Assembly: GCF_000818395.1 (NCBI RefSeq)
Contig: NZ_JWJG01000028.1
Span: 3,324,830-3,388,829 of the forward strand
Origin: Noviherbaspirillum autotrophicum
Lineage (GTDB): Bacteria > Pseudomonadota > Gammaproteobacteria > Burkholderiales > Burkholderiaceae_D
Direction of reading: 5' to 3'
Length of the DNA: 64,000 nt
The notes beneath the pieces were generated by a model. That model made no database searches. It was not told the origin of the DNA and saw nothing but the letters and a program-made list of their open reading frames with translations. Made by a program: the position numbers and the translations under genes. Of the stretch, positions 35,908 through 44,252 are shown one piece after another (within the stretch, counting starts at the first letter, position 1; each line of letters begins with the position of its first letter).

Positions 35908-36741
35908 ATGGACAAAATTTCATCCCTGATTGGCCGCCATACCTTCAACGCCCGGGTTTTTTTCAATGGCGATTTCTGCGACACCAATGAATTCGTCGAG
36001 GACGACAAGTCCGGGCATTTGCATCTCGTGCGCAAGGGCCCGGTAATCTTTTCGCACCGCGAGGCGCCCGCCATCCGCATCGACGAGCCGACGATGATCT
36101 ATTACCCGCGTGGCACGGGCCACCGGCTGCAGGTGCCGGAGGGCGAGTCGGCGACGCTGCTGTGCGCGACGATTTCATTCCAGGATGGATCGCAGAACTT
36201 GCTGGCGCGGGTCTTGCCCGAATGCCTGCGGCTGCCGTTGGCGGAGCGGGCGATGCTCGGTGCGACGCTTGAATTGCTGTTTGCGGAGGCAAGCGCGGCG
36301 GCGGCGGGGCGTGACGTCATCCTCGATCGGTTATGCGACGTCCTGATGGTCCAGATGATCCGATATCAATTCGAAAGCGGTGCCATGCCCACCGGCTTGC
36401 TGGCCGGTCTGGCGGACAAGCAGTTATCCCTGGCGCTGGTGGCGATGCATGAACGTCCGCAGGAGCCGTGGGACCTGCATTCGCTGGCGGGAGTGGCGTG
36501 CATGTCGCGCACGCGGTTTGCCGAGCACTTTCGTGCCATCGTCGGCACCGCGCCGGGCGAATACCTGACGCAATGCCGTATCCGCTTGGCCCGGCATCTG
36601 CTGCGGCAGGGAACGCCGGTAAAGGCGGTAAGCGCGAAAACCGGGTATGCCAGCGCAGCCGCCTTCACGCGGGCATTTACAAAATATGCCGGAATGTCGC
36701 CGCGACAGTGGGGGCGCGCGCCCGACGGCGCAGCCGATTAG
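35908..36741 (+). CDS. AraC-family regulator with N-terminal cupin domain
   Basis: 277 residues. The N-terminal half is a cupin_6-type sensor (SGHLHLVRKGPVIFSH, MIYYPRGTGHRLQVPEGESATLLCATISF). The C-terminal half has two helix-turn-helices (HSLAGVACMSRTRFAEHFRAIVGTAPGEYL, then GYASAAAFTRAFTKYAGMSPRQW). Members of this subfamily often control adjacent oxidoreductase or cupin genes. Here the divergent neighbour is the chemoreceptor. The last codons overlap the convergent SirB2-like gene by 4 bp. Confidence 0.85.
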   Translation: MDKISSLIGRHTFNARVFFNGDFCDTNEFVEDDKSGHLHLVRKGPVIFSHREAPAIRIDEPTMIYYPRGTGHRLQVPEGESATLLCATISFQDGSQNLLARVLPECLRLPLAERAMLGATLELLFAEASAAAAGRDVILDRLCDVLMVQMIRYQFESGAMPTGLLAGLADKQLSLALVAMHERPQEPWDLHSLAGVACMSRTRFAEHFRAIVGTAPGEYLTQCRIRLARHLLRQGTPVKAVSAKTGYASAAAFTRAFTKYAGMSPRQWGRAPDGAAD

Positions 36742-37109
36742 AGGACTTGCCTGGTCAGCGCGACCTTGACGATATAGGCGAACACCAGCAAGGCGGCGAC
36801 GAAGGCCACGGTCCTTGTGCCCTTGGTCCTGCCGCGCTTCAAGGCCACCGTGCCGAGCAGGATGTAGGCGATCAGTGCGAGCACCTTCGCGGTCAGCCAG
36901 CCTTGCACGAACGGGTACTGGCCGCTCCACACCACCATGACCAGCGCGCTGACCAGCAGAACGGTATCGATCACATGCGGCGCAATCCTGACCCAGCGCT
37001 GCTTGAGCATGGCGGAGTCGCGCAGCATCCAGACGCCGCGTACCAGGAAAAAGCTGCCGCTTAGCGCGGCGCAGGTCATGTGGAGGTGCTTGATTGCGAG
37101 GTAGCCCAT
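36738..37109 (-). CDS. SirB2-family integral membrane protein
   Basis: 123 residues with four transmembrane helices: GYLAIKHLHMTCAALSGSFF, IAPHVIDTVLLVSALVMVVW, GWLTAKVLALIAYILLGTVAL and TVAFVAALLVFAYIVKVAL. The pattern matches the SirB2 family of unknown function, first seen as Salmonella invasion regulators. Start selected at MGYLAIKHL; the 28 residues upstream are not conserved. Stop codon overlaps that of the AraC gene (TTAG shared on opposite strands). Confidence 0.8.
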   Translation of the reverse strand: MGYLAIKHLHMTCAALSGSFFLVRGVWMLRDSAMLKQRWVRIAPHVIDTVLLVSALVMVVWSGQYPFVQGWLTAKVLALIAYILLGTVALKRGRTKGTRTVAFVAALLVFAYIVKVALTRQVL

Positions 37110-37290
37110 CGGAGAAGAAAGCGCAAGGTGGTCGGATGAGCGGCATTGTAGCAAGTTGCCGTTGGCGCCGTTGCCGCCGCCCCGGCAAGGCAAAACGGGT
37201 GGACGTCAACGCCCACCCGGCGCGTTTTCTGCAAAATAGCGCCGGTGTGTCCGGGCGTTTGGCTGGCTGACCGCAGCCTGATCCGGCACG

Positions 37291-37716
37291 TCAGTCGCGG
37301 TGTCCGTGCTTGCCGTGTTTTTCCCCGTGACCGTGTTCGGCGCGCCATGGCCGTCCATACGTCTGTTCGACGTAGGTATGCTCGACATACGGTCGGTCCG
37401 AATTGAGCATGACGGTCACGCCGCCGCCGGCGTAGCTGTAGCGTGAGTACTCCAGCGGCAGGTTCATGCCGAACTGCCAGTTCCCGCCGTTCATCCAGAA
37501 CCACATCTGGGAATCGGGCGCGTAATACACCTGGTAAGCCGGGTAGTAGATGTAATTGTACTGGCGCACAACAGGGCGTACTTCGACGACTTCCGAATGC
37601 ATCTCCTTGGCGCGGCGGCCATGTGCCGGTGCCCACGGCGGCGGATCGGCCAGCGCCGACATGTCCGCGCCCATTCCCACGACGAGCGCTGCCAGCAGCA
37701 GATAGCGGTGTTTCAT
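37291..37716 (-). CDS. Exported Tyr-rich, His-tailed hypothetical protein
   Basis: 141 residues. Signal peptide MKHRYLLLAALVVGMGADMSALA. The mature part has an aromatic block (RQYNYIYYPAYQVYYAPDSQMWFWMNGGNW) seen in small betaproteobacterial exported proteins, and ends in a His/Gly/Lys tail (HGHGEKHGKHGHRD) that could bind metal. The leader carries a 9-bp hairpin just before the ribosome site. No enzymatic motif. Confidence 0.68.
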   Translation of the reverse strand: MKHRYLLLAALVVGMGADMSALADPPPWAPAHGRRAKEMHSEVVEVRPVVRQYNYIYYPAYQVYYAPDSQMWFWMNGGNWQFGMNLPLEYSRYSYAGGGVTVMLNSDRPYVEHTYVEQTYGRPWRAEHGHGEKHGKHGHRD

Positions 37717-38046
37717 GATGTTGTTCTCCTTCCTGGTCCGCCTGCATGTCGTGCAGGCGGCACTGATCGGGCAGCTTGCCCATGACGGTATCTTCGTCGA
37801 TTGGCGGTACACCAAGGGTACCGGCTTGTAGAAGAATGTAACGCGAAGAAATGTACAGTTGCAATGAATTCATGCACTTATGTGCAGGGGAGTTACATCC
37901 GGTTGCAAACTCACGGACTTCCAGCCACGCGAGGTGAAGATATATTGCAAGCGAATGTCTGATATCGCGATTCGCAATTGGAATTATGGTTGTTGCCCGC
38001 CTACATTGGAATCGAACAAGGTACTGCACGAATGAAAGGAATAGCC
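37717..38046. other. Intergenic region with two hairpins
   Basis: 330 bp without a convincing gene. CCGCCTGCA/TGCAGGCGG (37738-37760, 5-nt loop) lies in the leader of the leftward His-tailed gene, 7 nt before its purine-rich ribosome site, so it could affect translation. A smaller TGCAC/GTGCA hairpin lies at 37873-37886. Confidence 0.45.
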
Positions 38047-38262
38047 ATGTCGGTTCTGACAAGCACCCAACCCGTTTTCGGTGACCATTATTTCAGCAAC
38101 GTTGGCAAGGCTGCGCTGGCATTGTTGTCGGCGCTGGTGTCAGTCAAGCCGCGCCGGCGCCGCGTCTCGGACGCGGATGAACTGACGTCTTTGTGCCGCC
38201 GCTACGAAGGTTTGACGCCGAATCTCGCCAACGAATTGCGCTTCATGGCGTCGCGCGGCTAA
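38047..38262 (+). CDS. Small hypothetical protein (71 aa)
   Basis: Start MSVLTSTQPVFGDHYFSNVG, with AAAGGA 7 bases upstream. It contains a hydrophobic stretch (KAALALLSALVSV) followed by a basic turn (KPRRRRVSDADELTSLC) and a polar tail. The arrangement matches short betaproteobacterial proteins I have no function for. The stop overlaps the convergent alkB stop by 4 bp. Confidence 0.55.
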   Translation: MSVLTSTQPVFGDHYFSNVGKAALALLSALVSVKPRRRRVSDADELTSLCRRYEGLTPNLANELRFMASRG

Positions 38263-38894
38263 GCTGCGCGCGGCAGCACGATCTTGCGGAAGGTGAGGTT
38301 GATGCGCGGCCCGCACGGGCTGCGTTCCTTCTCGACGGCGTGCTGCCAGTGCTTCTGCGTGGCCCCAGCCATGATCAGCAGGCTGCCGTCGGTCAGCTCG
38401 AGCGCGATGCACTTCTGGTCCTTGCGGCGCTTGTGGCGGAACTTGAAGATGCGCGTTTCGCCCAAACTCAGCGACGCGATCACCGGCTGGTCGCCGAACT
38501 CCGCTTCGTTGTCGCTGTGCCAGCTCACGCTGTCGTGCTCATTGCGGTAAAGGTTGCACAGCACGCTGTTGAAACGATGCCCGCTCAAGGCTTCGATCTC
38601 CTCCTTAATACGGAATAGCGTAGCTGTCCACGCATGCGGCTCGAAGGTAGTGCCGGAATAGGTATAGCGCGCGCCCGCATCGCCATACCACGCCGACAGC
38701 CGCGGCTGCAGGTACTCCTTGTCCCACATGCGGATCGTTTCCTGGCGCCATGCGACTTCCTGCAGCAGCGCCTGCAGCAGGCGTTCGGTATGCGGCTTGC
38801 GGTAAAAGCCGTGCAGGAACGTCACGTCGGCGTCGATCATCGGGATCGGCTCCAGCACCGGCGTTTGCTCGAACAGGCCCAGCGATTCGGTCAT
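38259..38894 (-). CDS. alkB: AlkB-family 2-oxoglutarate/Fe(II) dioxygenase (alkylated-DNA repair)
   Basis: 211 residues. Iron ligands are His126 and Asp128 (WHSDNE) and His185 (TQKHWQHAV); 2-oxoglutarate binders are Arg197 and Arg203 in PRINLTFRK. The NLYRNEHDSVSWHSD block places it with the ALKBH2/3-like bacterial group. It removes methyl groups from 1-methyladenine and 3-methylcytosine by oxidation. One base separates its start from the upstream DUF1653 gene, so they are co-transcribed. Confidence 0.9.
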   Translation of the reverse strand: MTESLGLFEQTPVLEPIPMIDADVTFLHGFYRKPHTERLLQALLQEVAWRQETIRMWDKEYLQPRLSAWYGDAGARYTYSGTTFEPHAWTATLFRIKEEIEALSGHRFNSVLCNLYRNEHDSVSWHSDNEAEFGDQPVIASLSLGETRIFKFRHKRRKDQKCIALELTDGSLLIMAGATQKHWQHAVEKERSPCGPRINLTFRKIVLPRAA

Positions 38895-38895
38895 T

Positions 38896-39123
38896 TCAGG
38901 ATGCGATCAGTTTGAAGCGCGGCGTTTGCACGCCGCCGACATCGACCTGCTCGGCGAACATGGCCGCATTACGGTGGACCAGCTGCGCCCAGTCGGTTTC
39001 GTACAGCGGCCGGTAGACGACGCAGACTTCGCCGGTTTCGGTGTTCTTCGACAGGCCGAGCACGAAATACTTCTTGCCCTTGTAATGCTGATAGACGCCG
39101 GGAACGATGCAAGGTTCTGTCAT
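38896..39123 (-). CDS. DUF1653 protein
   Basis: 75 residues. YQHYKGKKYFVLGLSKNTETGE and VYRPLYE correspond to the DUF1653 fold, a small beta-barrel of unknown role often found near repair or NUDIX genes. Sits between the thioesterase and alkB with 1-bp gaps on both sides (TGA-N-ATG), a tight three-gene operon. Confidence 0.85.
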   Translation of the reverse strand: MTEPCIVPGVYQHYKGKKYFVLGLSKNTETGEVCVVYRPLYETDWAQLVHRNAAMFAEQVDVGGVQTPRFKLIAS

Positions 39124-39124
39124 G

Positions 39125-39550
39125 TCATCCCTGTTTCGGCCACAGGATCATCTGCGTGCAGCGGAAGGTCGCGATCAGCTTGCCGGTATCGCGATGTTTG
39201 ACCAGCGCATCCCACACCTGGGTATTGCGACCGGTGTGCACTGCGCGTGCCTCGCATTCGACTACGCCTTCGCGCGCGGTTCCCAGGAAATTGCTCTTGA
39301 GCTCGATGGTGGTGAAGCTGGCGGCGCCGGCTGGCAGGTTGGCGATGCAGGCGTAGCCGCACGCGGTGTCAGCCAGCGTCACCACGCTGCCGGCATGCAG
39401 GTAGCCGTTGGGGGCCAGGTGCGACGGCTGCACCGTCAGTTCGGCGGCGAGGAATTCCTTGTCGACGGCGGTCACGACGATGCCGAGCAGCCCCGGCAGG
39501 AAGGGTTTGCCGCGCTGATTGAAGGAGTCGGCGGTGATGGTCGATTGCAT
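39125..39550 (-). CDS. PaaI-type hotdog thioesterase
   Basis: 141 residues. The hotdog signature LAPNGYLHAGSVVTLADTACGYA contains the conserved His-Gly and the catalytic Asp of the PaaI group. FTTIELKSNFLGTAREG is the second strand. It would hydrolyse acyl-CoA thioesters, often aromatic ones. First gene of the thioesterase-DUF1653-alkB unit. Substrate unknown. Confidence 0.85.
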   Translation of the reverse strand: MQSTITADSFNQRGKPFLPGLLGIVVTAVDKEFLAAELTVQPSHLAPNGYLHAGSVVTLADTACGYACIANLPAGAASFTTIELKSNFLGTAREGVVECEARAVHTGRNTQVWDALVKHRDTGKLIATFRCTQMILWPKQG

Positions 39551-39611
39551 TGTTCTGAACCTCGCTTGGTTGGTTATGCATGCCGCACAGGCCTGTGCGG
39601 CAATGGGGAAA

Positions 39612-40076
39612 TCAGGCTGGCCAGCTTACCTTTTCCGGGCACACCATGCCATCATCGATGGCGGTCGCTTCCATGCTGCCGGCCATGGCCTGGATCACGA
39701 TGTAGTACAAGTCTTCCTGCGAATGATTGCGCCAGGTGCGCACGCCGTCGGGAGCGACGCGGATAACGGTGCCCTCGTGCACGTCGATCACCTGATCGTC
39801 GACCTGGAACTGGCCGCGCCCCTGCAGGAAGATATACAGCTCTTCGTGCAACTTGTGCTGATGATAGAACGGCACGCCCTGGCCTGCAGGCAGCTTGTTG
39901 AGCGAGACTTCCATGCCGTTCATGCCGAGCGCTTCCTTCAGGAACAGCTTGCCCGGAAAGCCGCGCCCCTTGCCCAGCGGATGGAAGAACTGGTAGCGAT
40001 GCAGGTCGGCCAATGCGCCGACCTGAGCGCCGGAAAAATTCCTGCCTTTTACTACGTCGAGTTGCGATTCGCTCAT
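39612..40076 (-). CDS. Cupin-domain protein
   Basis: 154 residues. A single cupin barrel: VPFYHQHKLHEELYIFLQGRG contains the His-x-His and Glu metal ligands of motif 1, and DGVRTWRNHSQEDLYYIVIQA is motif 2 with His replaced by a nearby residue pattern. It may bind a metal and a small ligand. ATG 40076 is preferred over 40082 because it is 7 bases from GGAG, whereas the earlier ATG almost abuts it. The upstream region carries the same operator found at the MarR promoter. Confidence 0.8.
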   Translation of the reverse strand: MSESQLDVVKGRNFSGAQVGALADLHRYQFFHPLGKGRGFPGKLFLKEALGMNGMEVSLNKLPAGQGVPFYHQHKLHEELYIFLQGRGQFQVDDQVIDVHEGTVIRVAPDGVRTWRNHSQEDLYYIVIQAMAGSMEATAIDDGMVCPEKVSWPA

Positions 40077-40098
40077 CGTCATTCTCCTTCAGTAATAA

Positions 40099-40114
40099 AG
40101 ATGTATATGCATCT
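40099..40114. promoter_or_regulatory. MarR operator copy in front of the cupin gene
   Basis: AGATGTATATGCATCT, 16 bp, seven of eight positions symmetric. It lies about 25 bp upstream of the cupin start. Its first 14 bases recur on the minus strand in the MarR promoter at 40589. Confidence 0.6.
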
Positions 40115-40130
40115 ATTTGGGCAAAAAAAT

Positions 40131-40556
40131 TTACGCGCCCACCTTTTGAACCAAATGAAACACCGTACGGGTCAAGCCATCGAGGTCCACGTCCTGCGCC
40201 AGTTTTGCAAATTCCTTTTGCGCATCCTTCCAGAGCGGCAGCGCCTGCTGCATCTTTTCCTGTCCCGCCGGCGTGATCGTCCAGTGCCGCTCGCGCCGGT
40301 CTTCACCCGGCGCAACTGCAATCCAGCCATTGTCCTGGATGATTTTCAGCGTGCGCGTCAGGGTGGTGCTGTCCATGACCAGCGCCTCGGCCATTTCCCC
40401 GGTTGTTAGTCCGGGATAGGCGCTCAACAGGCGCAGGATGCCGAACTGCGTGATTTTCACGCCGGATGGCTTGAGCGCGGCATCGTACATCTGGGTCACG
40501 ATGCGCGCGGCCTGGCGAAACGAACCGGCATAGCAGGGCAGTCTGATCGGCTTCAC
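40131..40556 (-). CDS. MarR-family regulator (autoregulated, controls the cupin gene)
   Basis: 141 residues from a GTG start (VKPIRLPCYAGSFRQAARIV); no in-frame ATG exists before residue 24, and the promoter lies just upstream. Winged helix: ITQFGILRLLSAYPGLTTGEMAEALVMDSTTLTRTLKIIQDNGWI, broken into recognition helices, with wing APGEDRRERHWTITPAG. It shares strand with the cupin gene, 54 bp away. Matching palindromes in front of both genes indicate autoregulation plus control of the cupin. No clear ribosome site precedes the GTG. Confidence 0.8.
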   Translation of the reverse strand: MKPIRLPCYAGSFRQAARIVTQMYDAALKPSGVKITQFGILRLLSAYPGLTTGEMAEALVMDSTTLTRTLKIIQDNGWIAVAPGEDRRERHWTITPAGQEKMQQALPLWKDAQKEFAKLAQDVDLDGLTRTVFHLVQKVGA

Positions 40557-40583
40557 GGGAAAAAGAGGGAAACGGGTGGAATG

Positions 40584-40612
40584 AATATATATGCATATAC
40601 ATCTATTGTCAA
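40584..40612 (-). promoter_or_regulatory. Strong promoter of the MarR gene
   Basis: On the minus strand a perfect TTGACA, a 17-bp spacer and TATATT. The start of transcription would be near 40577, about 20 nt before the GTG. The operator at 40589-40604 fills the spacer and touches the -10. Confidence 0.72.
40589..40604. promoter_or_regulatory. MarR operator copy inside its own promoter
   Basis: ATATGCATATACATCT on the plus strand, which on the minus strand begins AGATGTATATGCAT like the copy at 40099. Occupation would prevent RNA polymerase from binding. Confidence 0.6.
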
Positions 40613-40712
40613 ACCGGTCAAAGCGTTGCAGGGCCGACCGCCGGTGCACAAGCGGTGAACTTGGCCTATCACTAACAGTCCCACCGTGTACCACTATGTC
40701 GGGAGCATGAAC

Positions 40713-41783
40713 ATGAACGATTTTGCCGGGCGTCAGCTCAGCGCGTTCCGGGCGGCCGCTCGCCGCCCCGGGACCCAACGCAACATGACTTGGATTGCCG
40801 CCGGCGCGGCGCTGGCAGCGACAGCATTGCTGGTGCGGCAGCGCACGCAACAGGCCGAGCACGATCATCCGCCGGTCGGGCATTTCATGTATGTGGATGG
40901 CGTGCGCCTGCACTATGTCGAGCGCGGACAAGGTCAGCCGCTGGTGCTGTTGCATGGCGATGGCAGCATGATCCAGGATTTCGAGATCAGCGGCCTGATC
41001 GACCTTGCGGCCAGCAAATACCGCGTGATCGTGTTCGACCGGCCCGGCTACGGATACAGCCGCCGGCCGCGCGACCGCATATGGGGGCCGCAGGCGCAGG
41101 CGGCATTGCTGCATCACGCGCTGCAGCTGCTCGATGTCGAACAGCCGATCGTGCTGGGCCATTCCTGGGGCACGATGGTTGCGCTGTCGCTGGCGCTGGA
41201 TTACCCGACCTATGTGAAAAGCCTGGTGCTGCTGTCGGGCTACTACTATCCGACGGTGCGCATCGACGTGCCGCTGCTGTCGCCGCCGGCCATTCCGGTG
41301 ATCGGCGACTTGTTGCGTTACACGGTATCGCCATTAATCGGACGCATGATCTGGCCGCTGCTGAAATGGCGCATATTCACGCCGGCGCCGGTGACGGAAC
41401 GCTTTTCGTCGGAATTCCCGATCTGGATGGTGCTGCGCCCCTTGCACTTGCGCGCGTCGGCCGCGGAGACCGCGATGCTGATCCCGTCGGCATTCATGCT
41501 GAGCAAGCGGTATCACGAACTAAACGTGCCGACCGTGATCATGGCCGGCGATGGCGATACCTATGTCAACACGCATGTGCATTCGGAGCACTTGCACCGC
41601 GACTTGCCGCAAAGCGAATACCGGACCGTGCCCGGTGCCGGGCACATGGTCCACCATCTGGCGCCGCAGCAGGTGATGGCGGCGATCGACCGTGCCGCGC
41701 AAGTCGCCAAGCTGCCGGCCGGGCAGGGTGTGCCGCAAGTGCCGTCAGGCCAGCCAGGTCAATTCGAATACTACGGGTCCTGA
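40713..41783 (+). CDS. Alpha/beta hydrolase, membrane-anchored
   Basis: 356 residues. A single N-terminal hydrophobic helix (WIAAGAALAATALLV) follows a basic stretch, suggesting an inner-membrane anchor. The hydrolase core has HGDGS oxyanion turn (LVLLHGDGSM), FDRPGYGYS, nucleophile Ser151 in LGHSWGTMV, acid near AGDGDTYVN and catalytic His in GAGHMVHH. Substrate unknown. ATG 40713 is taken because GGGAG lies 7 bases upstream. Divergent from the MarR gene with about 100 bp between starts of transcription and coding. Confidence 0.82.
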   Translation: MNDFAGRQLSAFRAAARRPGTQRNMTWIAAGAALAATALLVRQRTQQAEHDHPPVGHFMYVDGVRLHYVERGQGQPLVLLHGDGSMIQDFEISGLIDLAASKYRVIVFDRPGYGYSRRPRDRIWGPQAQAALLHHALQLLDVEQPIVLGHSWGTMVALSLALDYPTYVKSLVLLSGYYYPTVRIDVPLLSPPAIPVIGDLLRYTVSPLIGRMIWPLLKWRIFTPAPVTERFSSEFPIWMVLRPLHLRASAAETAMLIPSAFMLSKRYHELNVPTVIMAGDGDTYVNTHVHSEHLHRDLPQSEYRTVPGAGHMVHHLAPQQVMAAIDRAAQVAKLPAGQGVPQVPSGQPGQFEYYGS

Positions 41784-41827
41784 TCCAGGCGTGCGCTACG
41801 CACCGCTACGACACGCCGCGCCGCGCT

Positions 41828-42478
41828 TCAATAGCGCATCCGGTACTGATAGCCCTGGTAGCGCATGATCATCCCATCCGGCTGCATTCGCTCCAGGACG
41901 AGGCCGGGCGCGGCTTCGTCGCCTTCGCCCAGCAGGCGGTCATTGATCAGGACGGAGCGCTCCGCCTTGTTGCTGGAATAAATGTAGCCACCAACTTTCA
42001 GCGGCGGAATCTGCCTTTGTATGGCGTCGGGCAAGTCGCGCAGCATGAGGACAGGCGCCGGCTCGGCCGCAGGCGGCGGTGGCGCTTTTTTCGCCGCAGC
42101 CGTTTTGGCGGACTTCGCTTTCGCAGGCGGCGCTTCCGTTGCTGCCTCAACCGGCTTTGCCGGTTCATCGTGCGCCGCTTCGGCGGCAGGCTGTTGCGCC
42201 ATCTTGGGGGCGATGGGTGCCGACACCGGTCGCGCAAGCCGGGCGGGAGCTGCTGGCGCGGACGGCGGCGACCGCATCCAGGCAAGACCTGCCAATACCA
42301 AGGCGAGCGCGGCAGCCAGCACGACTGCGGGCACAGTCGCAACCATCCATGGCTTTGAAGAGTGGCGCAGCCCTGCCGCTGCAGGCGCCGCTGCGGATGG
42401 TGGTAAATGCGGATTGGATGCCGCGCCGGTACTGCGTTCGGCTTCCGCTTTTTTCAGCGCATCGAGGATATACGACAT
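41828..42478 (-). CDS. gspB: Type II secretion accessory protein GspB
   Basis: 216 residues. The GspB N-terminus MSYILDALKKAEAER is highly diagnostic. One transmembrane helix (VATVPAVVLAAALALVLAGLAW) and a long Pro/Ala/Lys-rich periplasmic linker are followed by the C-terminal GspB domain (IPPLKVGGYIYSSNKAERSVLIND). GspA/GspB help insert or assemble the GspD secretin through peptidoglycan. The gene starts 4 bp after gspA. Confidence 0.88.
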   Translation of the reverse strand: MSYILDALKKAEAERSTGAASNPHLPPSAAAPAAAGLRHSSKPWMVATVPAVVLAAALALVLAGLAWMRSPPSAPAAPARLARPVSAPIAPKMAQQPAAEAAHDEPAKPVEAATEAPPAKAKSAKTAAAKKAPPPPAAEPAPVLMLRDLPDAIQRQIPPLKVGGYIYSSNKAERSVLINDRLLGEGDEAAPGLVLERMQPDGMIMRYQGYQYRMRY

Positions 42479-42482
42479 CGGA

Positions 42483-44252
42483 TTATTCCTTCGGAGAGGC
42501 AACGCGGCTGGCCACCACCGCCGCAGCGTCGCGCAGGCGCGGCTCCGGCACGCCGGCGACGCGGTTCAGGTGCATCAGCGTGACCGGGCCGACCACGCCA
42601 TCGATAAACAAGCCTTGCGCGGACTGGAAGTCGACCACCTGGGCCAGCATGCGCTGGTCGAACGGTTGATCGGCGACCGCCTTGCTGCCGCCATAAATCC
42701 TGGCGAGCTGGGTAGCGATCCAGTCCACGTGCGGACCGCGGTCGCCTTGCTTGGCCGCTTCCGAAAACGCCGCTGGCACGCGCCACAACAATGTGAATTC
42801 GCCGCGAAAATGCCGCGTCAGCGCCGTCAAGCTGACCTGTTGACTGGCGCCGCCGGCGCGCAGCGTCGCGCCGGATTCGTCCAGCCCGGTAAGCAGTGCG
42901 TAGTAGGCGTGATTTGCGGTGTCGCGCAGCCTGAGCACGGCCGGCCGGTCGAGCTGGCGCAGTTCGGCCAGACCGCTACTGCTGCTGTAACAGCGCAGGC
43001 TGGCCTTCAGCGCGGCATCGCACGGATCGTCGTTCCTGCCGGGAGGCGCAACGCCCCACAGGCCGATCAACTGGCGTAGCGCTTCCTTTTCGCTGCGCAG
43101 TGCGCGACTGGCCGCCGCCGGCTCCGGCAGAATCGCGTCCGCCGCAGGCGCCGGTGCTTCGGCTTTCGGCGTTACGGCAGACGGCGCGGGCGGCGCCGCT
43201 TGCGCTGCAGCGGCGGACGCAACCGGGGCCGCCTTCGCTGTCGCACTGGCGGCGCCGCGCTGCGGCGCGTCCTGGCTGGCGCCAAACATTCCTTCAAACA
43301 CCCTCCGGCCGAGCATCCTGCCCGGCTCGCCTTTGCCCAGTGTCCAGGCCGCCGCGCCCGCCATCATCATGCCGGCCAATCCCGCCATTGCCGCATGGCG
43401 CAGGCGCGCGCTTTTTCTGCTGGCGGTGGCGGGCGCACCGAACAGTTCAAGCGCGGCGGTGGCAACGATCTGGCGGTCCACTTCGTGCTTGCCGCCGGCA
43501 TAGGCGCCGAGCAGCGCGCGATCGCACAGCAGGTTGATCCGCCGCGGCACGCCTTGCGTCAATCGATGGATGTGCTTCATCAGCGGCTGCTGGAACGGCG
43601 ACGCCGCCGCCAGTCCGGAGGTCGACAGGCGGTGCTGGATATAGCTGGCCGTTTCCTGTTCCGACAGCGCCGGCAGGTGGTAGCGCGCGATCACGCGCTG
43701 CGCCAGTTGTTCCAGGTCGGGGCGGGCCAGCACCTCGCGCAGTTCAGGCTGGCCGATCAGGATGATCTGCAGCAGCTTGCGTTCGCTGGTTTCGAGGTTG
43801 GTCAGCAGGCGCAACTGCTCCAGCACGTCGACCGACAGGTTTTGCGCCTCGTCGATGATCAGCACGTTGTTCCTGCCCTGCGCGTGGGCGGTAAGCAGGT
43901 AGCGGTTGAGCGCGTCGATGTAATCCTTTACGCCGCTGCGGCCCGCGCCCTCGTGCGATACCGCGATATGGAATTCCTCGCAAATCGATTGCAGCAGTTC
44001 GGCGACGGTGAGCTTCGGGTTGAAGATATAGGCGACGTTGCAGTCCGCCGGTACCTGTTCCAGGAAGCAACGGCACACCGTGGTCTTGCCGGTGCCGATT
44101 TCGCCGGTAAGCACCACCACGCCGCCGCCGCTGTTGGCGCCATAGACGAGATGCGCCAGCGCCTCGTGATGATGCCGGCTCATGAACAGAAAGCGCGGAT
44201 CGGGCGAGATCGAGAAGGGATTGCGCGCCAGCCGGAAGAAATGGATATACAT
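42483..44252 (-). CDS. gspA: Type II secretion AAA ATPase GspA (ExeA-like) with peptidoglycan-binding C-terminus
   Basis: 589 residues. The N-terminal AAA domain starts MYIHFFRLARNPFSISPDPRF, with Walker A GEIGTGKTT (50-58) and Walker B LIIDEA (131-136). A transmembrane helix (MAGLAGMMMAGAAAWTL) near residue 290 leads into a periplasmic Ala/Pro linker and a C39-like/peptidoglycan-binding region ending VVDFQSAQGLFIDGVVGPVTLMHL. ExeA uses ATP to open the wall for the secretin. No other gsp gene lies here, so the main T2SS operon is elsewhere. Confidence 0.88.
   Translation of the reverse strand: MYIHFFRLARNPFSISPDPRFLFMSRHHHEALAHLVYGANSGGGVVVLTGEIGTGKTTVCRCFLEQVPADCNVAYIFNPKLTVAELLQSICEEFHIAVSHEGAGRSGVKDYIDALNRYLLTAHAQGRNNVLIIDEAQNLSVDVLEQLRLLTNLETSERKLLQIILIGQPELREVLARPDLEQLAQRVIARYHLPALSEQETASYIQHRLSTSGLAAASPFQQPLMKHIHRLTQGVPRRINLLCDRALLGAYAGGKHEVDRQIVATAALELFGAPATASRKSARLRHAAMAGLAGMMMAGAAAWTLGKGEPGRMLGRRVFEGMFGASQDAPQRGAASATAKAAPVASAAAAQAAPPAPSAVTPKAEAPAPAADAILPEPAAASRALRSEKEALRQLIGLWGVAPPGRNDDPCDAALKASLRCYSSSSGLAELRQLDRPAVLRLRDTANHAYYALLTGLDESGATLRAGGASQQVSLTALTRHFRGEFTLLWRVPAAFSEAAKQGDRGPHVDWIATQLARIYGGSKAVADQPFDQRMLAQVVDFQSAQGLFIDGVVGPVTLMHLNRVAGVPEPRLRDAAAVVASRVASPKE

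Noticed and set aside
41828-42478. Toxin-like or TonB-like protein from the Pro/Ala/Lys linker
   Set aside because: The N-terminal MSYILDALKKAEAER and the partner ATPase identify GspB.
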